In this document: positions 16,629 to 24,086 of the stretch, piece by piece
Position numbering within the stretch: position 1 is the stretch's first letter
Layout: every line of letters begins with the position of its first letter
Origin: Mesorhizobium caraganae
GTDB lineage: Bacteria; Pseudomonadota; Alphaproteobacteria; Rhizobiales; Rhizobiaceae
DNA: 64,000 bases
Direction: 5' to 3'
NCBI RefSeq assembly: GCF_016836705.1
Contig: NZ_JAFCGY010000003.1
Coordinates: forward strand, 124,001 to 188,000
Made by a program: the position numbers and the translations under genes
Notes under the pieces: generated by a model
Database searches by the model: none
What the model was told of the DNA's origin: nothing
The model's input: only the letters and a program-made list of their open reading frames with translations

Positions 16629-18449
16629 ATGGGCCGCGTTCTTGTTTGGCTGATCGCCGCGATCTCGTTTCTCGCCTTTTCACTTCAGCCCGCAATGTCG
16701 GAGCCGAAACATGCCATTGCCATGCAGGGCGAGCCGGCGCTGCCGGCCGACTACACCCATTTCGACTACGCCAATCCCGACGCGCCGAAGGGCGGCAACA
16801 TCACCTATTGCGTCGTTGGCAGCTTCGACAATCTCAACCCGTTCATTCTGAAGAGCCTGCGCACCACGGCGCGCGGCATGATGGATCTCAACTACGGCAA
16901 CCTGGTTTTCGAGCCGTTGATGACGCGCAATTATGACGAGGCCTTCAGCCTCTATGGCCTGCTCGCCGACAGCGCCGACATGGATCCCGAGCGAAAGTCG
17001 ATCGAATTCCACCTCAACCCAAATGCAAAGTGGTCTGATGGAGAGCCGGTGACGCCGGAAGACGTGCTGTTCACCTACAATGTCTTCACCGACAAGGGCC
17101 GCCCGCCCTACAGCGATCGCATGAGCCTGATCGCCAAGCTCGAAAAGACCGGCGATCACAGCGTGCGCTTTACCTTCAATGACAAGGCCAACCGCGAGAC
17201 GCCCTTGATCATCGCGCTGACGCCGATCATCCCGAAGCACGCCTTCGACAAGGACACTTTCGACAAGACGACGCTGAAACCGCTGATCGGCAGCGGGCCC
17301 TACATCGTCGACAAGGTGCAGCCGGGGCAGCGCATCGTCTTCAAGCGCAACCCGAATTACTGGGGCAAGAACCTCCCCTCCAAGCGCGGCTTCGACAATT
17401 ACGACCAGATCACCATCGAGTACTTCCTCAACGCCAATGCCAAGACGGAAGCGTTCAAGAAAGGCATCTGCGCCATCTATGATGAGGGCGATCCGATCAA
17501 GCGCGAGCGCGACATCGATTTTCCCGCGTTCCACCGAGGCGAGGTGATTGCCGAGACCTTCGACACTGGCATACCGCCAGTGGTGACCGGGTTCCTGTTC
17601 AACACCAGGCTGGAGAAGTTTTCCAATCCGGTGGTGCGGCGCGCGCTCGGCATGCTCTACGACTTCGAATGGGCCAACAAGAACCTGTTCGGCGGCAAAT
17701 ACACACGCACGATGAGCTATTGGCAGAATTCCGAACTGTCCGCGCTCGGCCATCCCGCCTCCGACAGGGAGAAGGCGCTGCTGGCGCCCTACCCCGGACG
17801 CGTGCCGGCCGATGTCATGGACGGCACCTGGCGACCGCCGGTGAATGACGGCACGGGCCAGGACCGGAAGGTGCTGAAGGTGGCTTTCGACCTGCTGAAG
17901 AGCCAGGGCTATGCCGTGAAGGATGGGGTGCTGCAGGACCCCAAGGGAAACCCCTTCGGTTTCGAAATCCTGACGGCCTCGCAGGACGAGGAACGCTTTG
18001 CCGCCATCTATCAGCGGACGCTGGAGAAGATCGGCATCACGGTGACCATCCGCAGCCTCGAAGCCGACCAGATCCAGTCGCGCAAGCAGCGTTTCGATTT
18101 CGAGGTGTTGATCGGGTCGAGCGGTTTCAGCAACTCGCTGTCGCCCGGCATCGAGCAGAGTTTTCGCTGGGGTTCTTCAGAAGCCAAGAGGGAAGGTTCG
18201 TTCAACCTGGCCGGCGTCGCCGATCCGGCGGTGGATGCTGCGATCGACGCGATGCTGAGAGCGCGGACCAAGGAGGATTACGTCGCCGCGGTGCGCGCCC
18301 TCGACCGATTGCTCATCTCCGGCAACTATATGGTGCCAATGCAATACAACGCGCAGCAATGGCTCGCTTACTGGAATTATCTGGACCATCCGAAAAAGAC
18401 ACCCATATTCGGTTATCAATGGCCGACCTGGTGGCGCAAAGCGAACTGA
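16629..18449 (+). CDS. Extracellular solute-binding protein family 5 (YejA-like)
   Basis: Periplasmic binding protein of 606 residues for oligopeptides or peptide-like compounds, resembling YejA of the microcin C importer. It has a signal peptide (residues 1-25), then HFDYANPDAPKGGNITY, the typical opening of this branch, and FNDKANRETPLIIALTPIIPKHAF (cited in part: LIIALTPIIPKHAF). The RBS is AAGGAGA, spacing five. No permease or ATPase gene adjoins it: the next gene is a thiol oxidoreductase. It must borrow another importer or be an orphan copy. Confidence 0.87.
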   Translation: MGRVLVWLIAAISFLAFSLQPAMSEPKHAIAMQGEPALPADYTHFDYANPDAPKGGNITYCVVGSFDNLNPFILKSLRTTARGMMDLNYGNLVFEPLMTRNYDEAFSLYGLLADSADMDPERKSIEFHLNPNAKWSDGEPVTPEDVLFTYNVFTDKGRPPYSDRMSLIAKLEKTGDHSVRFTFNDKANRETPLIIALTPIIPKHAFDKDTFDKTTLKPLIGSGPYIVDKVQPGQRIVFKRNPNYWGKNLPSKRGFDNYDQITIEYFLNANAKTEAFKKGICAIYDEGDPIKRERDIDFPAFHRGEVIAETFDTGIPPVVTGFLFNTRLEKFSNPVVRRALGMLYDFEWANKNLFGGKYTRTMSYWQNSELSALGHPASDREKALLAPYPGRVPADVMDGTWRPPVNDGTGQDRKVLKVAFDLLKSQGYAVKDGVLQDPKGNPFGFEILTASQDEERFAAIYQRTLEKIGITVTIRSLEADQIQSRKQRFDFEVLIGSSGFSNSLSPGIEQSFRWGSSEAKREGSFNLAGVADPAVDAAIDAMLRARTKEDYVAAVRALDRLLISGNYMVPMQYNAQQWLAYWNYLDHPKKTPIFGYQWPTWWRKAN

Positions 18450-18510
18450 GCATGATCCCGAAAAGTGGTTACCGGTTTTCTCGGACAAACGGAAAACCGT
18501 TTTGTCCAGA
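18450..18510. repeat. Rhizobiales-type intergenic hairpin repeat
   Basis: Directly after the YejA-like stop lies a sequence beginning GCATGATCCCGAAAAGTGG, which I recognise as a dispersed palindromic element frequent in Mesorhizobium and relatives. It contains a stem GGACAAACGG (18483-18492), loop AAAA, CCGTTTTGTCC (18497-18507), and the alternative pairing ACCGGTTTTC with GGAAAACCGT. It may double as a terminator. No second full copy was seen in the window. Confidence 0.6.
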
Positions 18511-18546
18511 GATCGCTCAAAGATGTGTTCGCGGCAGGAGATCGAG

Positions 18547-19227
18547 ATGAGCGAAGACAATTCCATTACCGTCGACGTGGTTTCCGATGCCGTTTGCCCC
18601 TGGTGCTTCATCGGCCAGAAGCGGCTCGACAAGGCGATCGCCGCTGCCGGCGACATTGAGGTGCATGTGCGCTGGCGGCCGTTCCAGCTCGACCCGACCA
18701 TTCCGCCCGGAGGCAAAGACCGGCGCGCATACATGCTGGCCAAGTTCGGCAGCGAGGAGCGTATCCGCCAGATGCATGCGCGCATCGAGCCGCTCGGCGA
18801 AGCCGAGGGGATCAACTTCGCCTTCGACGCCATCAAGGTCGCAGCCAACACGCTGGACGCGCATCGCGTCATCCGCTGGGCCGGGGCAGCCGGCGAAGCC
18901 GTGCAGAACCGCTTGGTGCGCCGGCTGTTCCAATTGTATTTCGAGGAAGGCGCCAATATCGGCGATCACGCGGTGCTGATCGAAGCCGCCCGCGAGGCCG
19001 GCATGGACGCTGCCGTGGTCGAAACGCTGTTGCCGACCGACGCCGACGTCGAGGCGGTGCGCACGGAAATCGCCACGGCATCGCGAATGGGCATCACCGG
19101 CGTGCCGTGCTTCCTGCTTGAAGGCAAGTATGCCGTTATGGGCGCGCAGGAAGCCGACACGCTGGCCGACGCCATCCGCCAGGTCGCCGCCGCAAAGGCC
19201 AAGGGCGAGCTGGAAAAGGTGGGCTAA
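18547..19227 (+). CDS. DsbA family oxidoreductase (FrnE-like)
   Basis: Thioredoxin-fold protein of 226 residues without a signal peptide, hence cytoplasmic. The active-site CPWC motif lies in DAVCPWCFIGQKRL near residue 20, and the cis-Pro loop is GITGVPCFLLEGKY. This is the FrnE/2-hydroxychromene-2-carboxylate isomerase-like branch, members of which act as disulfide isomerases in oxidative stress. The ATG at 18547 has an AGGAG site. The extra Cys in GVPCF next to the cis-proline is common in FrnE-like proteins. Confidence 0.88.
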   Translation: MSEDNSITVDVVSDAVCPWCFIGQKRLDKAIAAAGDIEVHVRWRPFQLDPTIPPGGKDRRAYMLAKFGSEERIRQMHARIEPLGEAEGINFAFDAIKVAANTLDAHRVIRWAGAAGEAVQNRLVRRLFQLYFEEGANIGDHAVLIEAAREAGMDAAVVETLLPTDADVEAVRTEIATASRMGITGVPCFLLEGKYAVMGAQEADTLADAIRQVAAAKAKGELEKVG

Positions 19228-19229
19228 GC

Positions 19230-19664
19230 CTACTTCACGTTCACCTTGGCCTTGCTGACGAAGAAGCCATGGCCGTTGCTGCCCGTGCAGGTCAGTCCCT
19301 TGGTTGACGACTGGCAGGTAAACGGCCCTTTGCTCCAGCTGTTGCCATAGGCCAGCTTGGCGACATCGCTGCAGCAGCCCTGCTCACCCGGATTCTTGAT
19401 CAATGTCGCCGGCCCGTTCGGCCCGAGGATCACCGTGACGTAGCTCGGCTCGACGCGCGAACAGCTCAGTTCCGGACCGCCATCCTGCGGCTGGTAGGTG
19501 CTGGTGCCGCCCTTGGGCGTGTAAATGCAGCCGATGTTGCCGGAGGGCGTGTTGAACTCGATTTGGCCCTCGGCGCTCGCGGGAATGGTCTGGTTGCCGG
19601 CATGCGCCAGAGACAGAAAGGCAAAGAGCGACAGGATTGCTGGGGCGGCTGCGCGTGCAAGCAT
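19230..19664 (-). CDS. Secreted DUF6636-like protein
   Basis: Exported small protein of 144 residues. The signal peptide is LARAAAPAILSLFAFLSLAHA. The mature part begins with IEFNTPSGNIGCIYTPKGG, a motif typical of a family of secreted Cys-rich proteins I associate with DUF6636, and has further cysteines in LSCSRVEP, QGCCSDVAK, FTCQSS and LTCTGS, consistent with disulfides. The ATG at 19664 has an AGGA site. Converges with the DsbA-like gene with two bases between stops. Function unknown. Confidence 0.7.
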   Translation of the reverse strand: MLARAAAPAILSLFAFLSLAHAGNQTIPASAEGQIEFNTPSGNIGCIYTPKGGTSTYQPQDGGPELSCSRVEPSYVTVILGPNGPATLIKNPGEQGCCSDVAKLAYGNSWSKGPFTCQSSTKGLTCTGSNGHGFFVSKAKVNVK

Positions 19665-19776
19665 TGGGAGATTCCTTGTTGGAGAACCGGGTATGCATGG
19701 GTGCCGACAGTGCCGCGCAAGGTTCAACCGGCGGCGTATGAATTGTCAAATCTTGTTGAGCGGCTGCTAAAAAGCG

Positions 19777-19938
19777 CGCCTGGTCGAGCATGTCCGCTTC
19801 ACCAGCGGCGAAACGGTGATCGACAGCTATGACGCCGCCGCCAGGACCATTTCCGGGCACTTCTCGGCTTCGGGAAAGGATGATTCGGGCAAACCCGAAG
19901 TGATCACAGACGGCAAATTTCCGGTGTTCCCGTCAGCC
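19777..19938 (+). pseudogene. Remnant of an unidentified gene
   Basis: The frame reading RFTSGETVIDSYDAAARTIS and then GHFSASGKDDSGKPEVITDG looks like the C-terminal beta-strands of a small secreted protein, but it has no start codon with a ribosome-binding site and the reading degenerates after about 19940. I read it as a truncated gene. The parent family is not identified. Confidence 0.35.
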
Positions 19939-19976
19939 CGCGGTAGGAAAACCGGCCAATCGGCAATGTCGATCGG

Positions 19977-20113
19977 TTCACGAAACCGTGAATCCCGCTT
20001 CCCCAAGGGAAGCTTTTCGCACATCTCAGCGTTCTCACAAAACATTGAAACCAAACGGGATATTTGGCCTGGAGACAGCTGTCTCCAGGCACCACCTGTT
20101 GCCTCAAGGCAAC
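19977..20113. ncRNA. Cluster of four hairpins, possible structured RNA
   Basis: Four inverted repeats follow one another: TTCACG/CGTGAA (19977-19992), GCTTCCC/GGGAAGC (19997-20013), a perfect 24-bp palindrome (20067-20090) and GTTGCC/GGCAAC with loop TCAA (20098-20113). It sits between a gene remnant and the BclA-like transporter gene. It could be a small RNA, a leader or a recombination target; direction is unknown. Confidence 0.35.
20067..20090. repeat. Perfect 24-bp palindrome
   Basis: Arms of 12 bases, beginning GCCTGGAGACAG, meet at a central CAGCTG with no spacer. It is long enough to be a dimeric regulator site, a cruciform, or half of an RNA hairpin. Confidence 0.7.
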
Positions 20114-20171
20114 GGCGCGTGGGCTGCCTCACATTCGCCGCGATAAAATTAATAGAAAATGATCAATTGGT

Positions 20172-20186
20172 GTTACTATCCGTAAC
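20172..20186 (+). promoter_or_regulatory. Short inverted repeat in AT-rich promoter region
   Basis: GTTAC-TATCC-GTAAC lies in an AT-rich stretch (20145-20200) immediately before the BclA-like gene. It is a candidate operator, 28 bases before the proposed GTG start. Confidence 0.35.
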
Positions 20187-20213
20187 AAAACTAAAAAAGG
20201 TTTGGGCGGGATT

Positions 20214-22199
20214 GTGATTCAGGTCGACAGACCGCGACGTTCAATATCGGCACTTTGGAACCGCGACGCCGCCGCTGGCCCGTCGCCCCTAACGCCAGTA
20301 TCGTCGATGCGGACCTTCTGGGGACTGATGCGGGCCTACTGGTTCTCGGACCGGTGGAAGGAAGCCTGGACCCTCACCATCGTCATCGCAGCCCTCACAA
20401 CACTCCTCAGCAAAGCCGGGGTCTGGTTGGCCCTGATGATCGGGGAATTGACCTACTCGATCAATTACTATCATGACGCCGCCAACACCGCGCCACTCAG
20501 GACGCTGCTGACTGATGCGGGGCTCGTCGTAGTCCTGTTTGTGCTCAAGGATGCCGGCCTCGTTGGTGCGAGAAGCCTGGTGTCGAAGACTTTGCACCGC
20601 AAATGGCGCGGTTGGTTGAACAGCCAGTTCAATCAAGCGCTGCTCGATGGCAATCATAGCCATTTCCACGCCCAGCATGGTTCGGCCGGCAGCGGGGCCC
20701 CCGCGCCGGACAATATCGACCAACGTATCCAGGAATCGATCAAAGGCATGACAGGCGGCGCAATCGGCCTCGCCATGGGCGTGCTTGGCGTTGCCACGTC
20801 ACTCTATTTTATCGGCGAGAACCTCATCGAGACCTCCGTGGAGGTGGCGGGGCTGGAGTTCCTCGGGAGCTATGGCAGCGCTGTCCTCGCGCTGCTCGCC
20901 ATCGCCACCTACGTGCCGTTCAACACCTGGATCGCGGTAAGGCTTGGAAGAGTGCTGGAGCGGCTGAATGTGCGGCTGCAGCAGGCCGAGGGCAGCTATC
21001 GCGGCGAATTGACGACCTTTCTTCGCCGCAGTTTCCACGTCGCCGCGTCAAGCGCAGAAGACGTGCAGAAGACGGTGAACAACCGACTCTATGGCGACAT
21101 CGATCGGACCTGGGCACGGTTGAATATCGTCAACGTCTCTTACGACGCATTCGAGGCGGTCCACAATTTCATGGGCTTTCGCATCGTCGCTTATGCGCCC
21201 GGTCTGGTTTCCTTTATTCACAACAAACTTGACCTCAAAGGCTACGTGACCGGCGCCGAGATGATCAATCAGCTGATCGGCCAGTGTTCCTGGCTCATCC
21301 GCGTGATGCCCGACATCGCGACCTTGCGCGCCAACAGCCAGCGCGTCACCGAATTGGCGAACGCCATCGAGAACGTCCAGCAGCCGCAGGAGTTCTACAG
21401 CCAGACCGGCCGCTCCGACTTCCACTATGCCAGCCAGAACCCGGTCTTCGGCCTGACTATCCAGAAGCTCGAACTGGCGCATCAGGGCGAAGATGCCACG
21501 CCGTTCCTGAGCGCTGCCAATCTGCGCTTCCGGCGTGGCGAGTGGACGTTCCTCAAGGGCGAGTCCGGCTGCGGCAAGACTTCGCTGATCAAGGCGATCA
21601 ACGGCCTGTGGCCCTATGGCCGTGGCACCATCGTCTTCCCCGACGGCGTGAAGAGTTTCTATGCCGCCCAGGAGGTCAAGCTGCAGCAGGTGTCACTGAA
21701 GCAGCTGGTGTGTCTGCCCGGCTCCGAGCAGGACTATGGCGATGCGCAGGTGGCGTCTGCCCTGCACAAGGCCGGCCTTGGCGACTTCATCGAACACATG
21801 GCCGACGAAAGCCGCGAGGGAAAGATCTGGGATCAGATGCTTTCCGGCGGCCAGAAGCAGAAGCTGGTGGTGGCTCGCATCGTGCTGCAGCAGCCTGGGC
21901 TTCTGTTCCTCGACGAAGCGACCGGCGCACTCGATCCGGATGGCAAGATCGCTTTCCACCAGGCGATCAAGGACAACTGTCCCGATGTCACGGTGATCAG
22001 CATCATGCACGAGGCGATTGCGCCACGATCAGCCACGGGCGAGGAATTCTACCACAGCGTGGTTGCGATCGCCGACGGTGTCGCCACCAAGAAGCTGCTT
22101 GCTCCGAACCTGCCGCGCGAACTCACCACCATCCTTACGCAGCCGCGACCGGTCGAAGACAAATGGCTGCGCTTCTCGCGCCGGCTGAAGCAGAAATAG
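20214..22199 (+). CDS. SbmA/BacA-like ABC transporter with fused ATPase (BclA-like)
   Basis: Inner-membrane peptide transporter of about 661 residues. The N-terminal half is an SbmA/BacA-type membrane domain (opening TFWGLMRAYWFSDRWKEAW, later ERLNVRLQQAEGSYRGELT). The C-terminal half is an ABC ATPase: Walker A GESGCGKTSLIK near residue 450, signature LSGGQKQKLVVAR near 542, and Walker B LLFLDEATGALD near 563. This fusion is the architecture of YddA and of BclA, which imports plant NCR peptides in Bradyrhizobium. The start is uncertain: GTG at 20214, TTG at 20202, or ATG at 20307. Confidence 0.87.
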   Translation: MIQVDRPRRSISALWNRDAAAGPSPLTPVSSMRTFWGLMRAYWFSDRWKEAWTLTIVIAALTTLLSKAGVWLALMIGELTYSINYYHDAANTAPLRTLLTDAGLVVVLFVLKDAGLVGARSLVSKTLHRKWRGWLNSQFNQALLDGNHSHFHAQHGSAGSGAPAPDNIDQRIQESIKGMTGGAIGLAMGVLGVATSLYFIGENLIETSVEVAGLEFLGSYGSAVLALLAIATYVPFNTWIAVRLGRVLERLNVRLQQAEGSYRGELTTFLRRSFHVAASSAEDVQKTVNNRLYGDIDRTWARLNIVNVSYDAFEAVHNFMGFRIVAYAPGLVSFIHNKLDLKGYVTGAEMINQLIGQCSWLIRVMPDIATLRANSQRVTELANAIENVQQPQEFYSQTGRSDFHYASQNPVFGLTIQKLELAHQGEDATPFLSAANLRFRRGEWTFLKGESGCGKTSLIKAINGLWPYGRGTIVFPDGVKSFYAAQEVKLQQVSLKQLVCLPGSEQDYGDAQVASALHKAGLGDFIEHMADESREGKIWDQMLSGGQKQKLVVARIVLQQPGLLFLDEATGALDPDGKIAFHQAIKDNCPDVTVISIMHEAIAPRSATGEEFYHSVVAIADGVATKKLLAPNLPRELTTILTQPRPVEDKWLRFSRRLKQK

Positions 22200-22387
22200 C
22201 AACCACACCAAACTCTTGCCGGGCCGCAACAGTGCGGCAACGACGGCGGTCGATCACAGTCTCGCGATTGGCCTGTTCCCGGCAGTTTTCCGCCGTTCCT
22301 GCGATTGACTCGCCAAAATGCGCTCCTATGTTGCGCCCGGCTTGCAGCATTCCAAATCGAACCCGCAAGCAGAAAGGTCACCGCGCC

Positions 22388-22432
22388 ATGCCTGGCGACA
22401 GTCACAGTCGAACGCAACCGCCGTCCGCCTAG
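22388..22432 (+). CDS. Possible leader peptide uORF1 of mgtE (14 aa)
   Basis: ATG at 22388 with an AAAGG site ten bases upstream opens the peptide MPGDSHSRTQPPSA, ending at TAG 22430-22432. It contains a Pro-Pro pair. Proline codons in leaders of Mg transporter genes (mgtL) act as a Mg sensor in enteric bacteria, so a similar role is conceivable here. Confidence 0.35.
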   Translation: MPGDSHSRTQPPSA

Positions 22433-22442
22433 ACGTGACCTG

Positions 22443-22475
22443 ATGGCTCACGTCCTGCCGGACGGCAAGGAGTGA
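22443..22475 (+). CDS. Possible leader peptide uORF2 of mgtE (10 aa)
   Basis: ATG at 22443 opens MAHVLPDGKE, with its last two sense codons forming the AAGGAG ribosome-binding site of mgtE and its stop (22473-22475) three bases before the mgtE ATG. No clear ribosome-binding site of its own is visible. Translation of this peptide would melt the hairpin that pairs the mgtE start. Confidence 0.35.
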   Translation: MAHVLPDGKE

Positions 22476-22480
22476 GCCAT
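22443..22480 (+). promoter_or_regulatory. Hairpin sequestering the mgtE start
   Basis: A perfect 9-bp stem pairs ATGGCTCAC (22443-22451) with GTGAGCCAT (22472-22480). The right arm covers the end of the AAGGAG site and the first two bases of the mgtE start codon. An inner TGCC/GGCA stem sits in the loop. This is the form expected of translational control. Confidence 0.55.
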
Positions 22481-23846
22481 GAACGAATTTTCCCCCGTCG
22501 TAGCGGGCGACGATGCCGTCGCGATCGCCCGTATCCTTGCCAATGATCACGTCGCCGATGTCGTCGAGGCCCTGAACCGGGAACTTCGCGAGACCGCGAT
22601 CGAACTGCTTTGCGAAGTGCCGTTCGAGCGGCTGGTCGAGATCTTCGACCAACCGGACCTCGACGGCGCGTCCGAACTGGCCGAGGCTCTGCCGCGCGCC
22701 AAGGCGTGCAAGCTCCTCACCGCCATGTCGGTCGACCGCGCCGCCGATATCCTGCGCGAGCTGGACGAGCCGGCGCGTTCCGAGCTGCTCGGCGGGCTGG
22801 CGCCGCCGCTGCGGGCGACGCTGCTTTCCATTCTCGGCTACCCCGAAGGCAGCGCCGCCTCGATCATGACGACCGAGTTCGTCAGCGTGCCTTCGGATTG
22901 GACCGTCGGCCGCACGCTGGACTACATCCGCAAGGTCGAGCGGACGCGCGAGACCGTCTACGCCATCTACATCGTCGATCCCGACACGCATGTGCTGGTG
23001 CGCTCGACCGGGCTGCGCCGGCTGATCACCGGCGAGCCAGACGATCCAATCCTGTCGGTGGCGCCGGACCGCATGCCGGTGACGGTGACGCCGCTGACCG
23101 ATCGCGAGACCCTGGCGCAGACGATCTCCAAATACGATCTGCTCGCGGTGCCGGTGGTCGACCACGGCAAGATGCTGGGCATCGTCACCATCGACGACAT
23201 CATCGACACCATGATCGAGGAGACGACCGAGGATGTGCACCGTTTCGGCGGCATGGAGGCGCTCGACGAGCCCTACATGAAGATGAGTTTTCTCGCCATG
23301 ATCAAGAAACGCGGCGGCTGGCTATGCGCGCTGTTCATCTCAGAGATGCTGACCGCCAATGCCATGCAAAGCTATGAGGGCGAGCTGGAGAAGGCGATCG
23401 TGCTCACTCTGTTCATCCCGCTGATCATGAGCTCGGGTGGCAATTCCGGCTCGCAGGCGACCTCGCTCGTCATCCGCGCGCTGGCATTGCGCGAGATCGG
23501 CCTTCGCGACTGGTGGCGGGTGGCATTGCGCGAACTGCCCACCGGCCTCGTGCTCGGCGGCATGCTTGGCGTGGTCGGCATCTGCCGCATCGCACTATGG
23601 CAATATATGGGCTTCTATGACTATGGGCCGCATTGGCCGCTGATCGCCACGACGGTGGGAGCAGCGCTCGTCGGCATCGTCACCTTCGGTTCGCTGTCGG
23701 GCTCGATGCTGCCGTTCGCGTTGAAACGGATCGGCTTCGATCCGGCGAGCGCGTCGGCGCCGTTCGTCGCGACACTGGTCGATGTCACCGGCCTGGTAAT
23801 CTATTTCTCGGTGGCGCTGGTGATCCTGCGCGGCACGCTGCTGTAG
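22479..23846 (+). CDS. mgtE: Magnesium transporter MgtE
   Basis: Dimeric inner-membrane Mg2+ channel/transporter of 455 residues. Order of parts: an N-terminal superhelical domain (about 1-130, with HVADVVEALNRE), two CBS domains (about 130-255, with SAASIMTTEFVSVP and LAVPVVDHGKMLGIVTIDDI), a connecting helix, and five membrane helices from about 280. The selectivity segment SSGGNSGSQATSL and the terminal VDVTGLVIYFSVA are typical. In the family the cytoplasmic part senses Mg2+ and gates the pore. The AAGGAG site has ideal spacing but lies in a hairpin. Confidence 0.95.
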   Translation: MNEFSPVVAGDDAVAIARILANDHVADVVEALNRELRETAIELLCEVPFERLVEIFDQPDLDGASELAEALPRAKACKLLTAMSVDRAADILRELDEPARSELLGGLAPPLRATLLSILGYPEGSAASIMTTEFVSVPSDWTVGRTLDYIRKVERTRETVYAIYIVDPDTHVLVRSTGLRRLITGEPDDPILSVAPDRMPVTVTPLTDRETLAQTISKYDLLAVPVVDHGKMLGIVTIDDIIDTMIEETTEDVHRFGGMEALDEPYMKMSFLAMIKKRGGWLCALFISEMLTANAMQSYEGELEKAIVLTLFIPLIMSSGGNSGSQATSLVIRALALREIGLRDWWRVALRELPTGLVLGGMLGVVGICRIALWQYMGFYDYGPHWPLIATTVGAALVGIVTFGSLSGSMLPFALKRIGFDPASASAPFVATLVDVTGLVIYFSVALVILRGTLL

Positions 23847-23860
23847 CAGCCGCTAAACAT

Positions 23861-23891
23861 CCTGCCGCCGGCAATGTCCGGCGGCGGGTTT
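23861..23891 (+). terminator. Terminator of mgtE
   Basis: An 11-bp stem (23861-23871 with 23878-23888, one G-T pair), loop CAATGT, then a short TTTG. It lies 14 bases after the mgtE stop. Confidence 0.65.
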
Positions 23892-23905
23892 GCCTTGCTC
23901 AGGCT

Positions 23906-24057
23906 TCAGGCCTGCCAGCCGTAGATGGCGTCGCGCAGTGCGTCGGGGAAAGCGCCCATCATCCGCCGACGACGCGCTCCTCCTCGACCGCCCGGTCGAC
24001 GACCTCATCGACGCGCCGATCAAAATTGTCGTCGAGCGGCGCGGCGGTTACGGGCAT
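23906..24057 (-). pseudogene. Internally deleted serine hydrolase (beta-lactamase family) remnant
   Basis: From an ATG at 24057 the frame reads MPVTAAPLDDNFDRRVDEVV and on through DRAVEEERVVGG to a stop at 23959. In the next frame MMGAFPDALRDAIYGWQA follows to a stop at 23906. The first part matches the N-terminus, and the second the C-terminus, of class-C-beta-lactamase-like serine hydrolases, with the whole catalytic core missing. I infer a large internal deletion joining the two ends out of frame. It sits 29 bases downstream of the glutathione reductase gene. Confidence 0.55.
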
Positions 24058-24086
24058 AGATCGCTCTCGAGGAATAATAACGGGCG

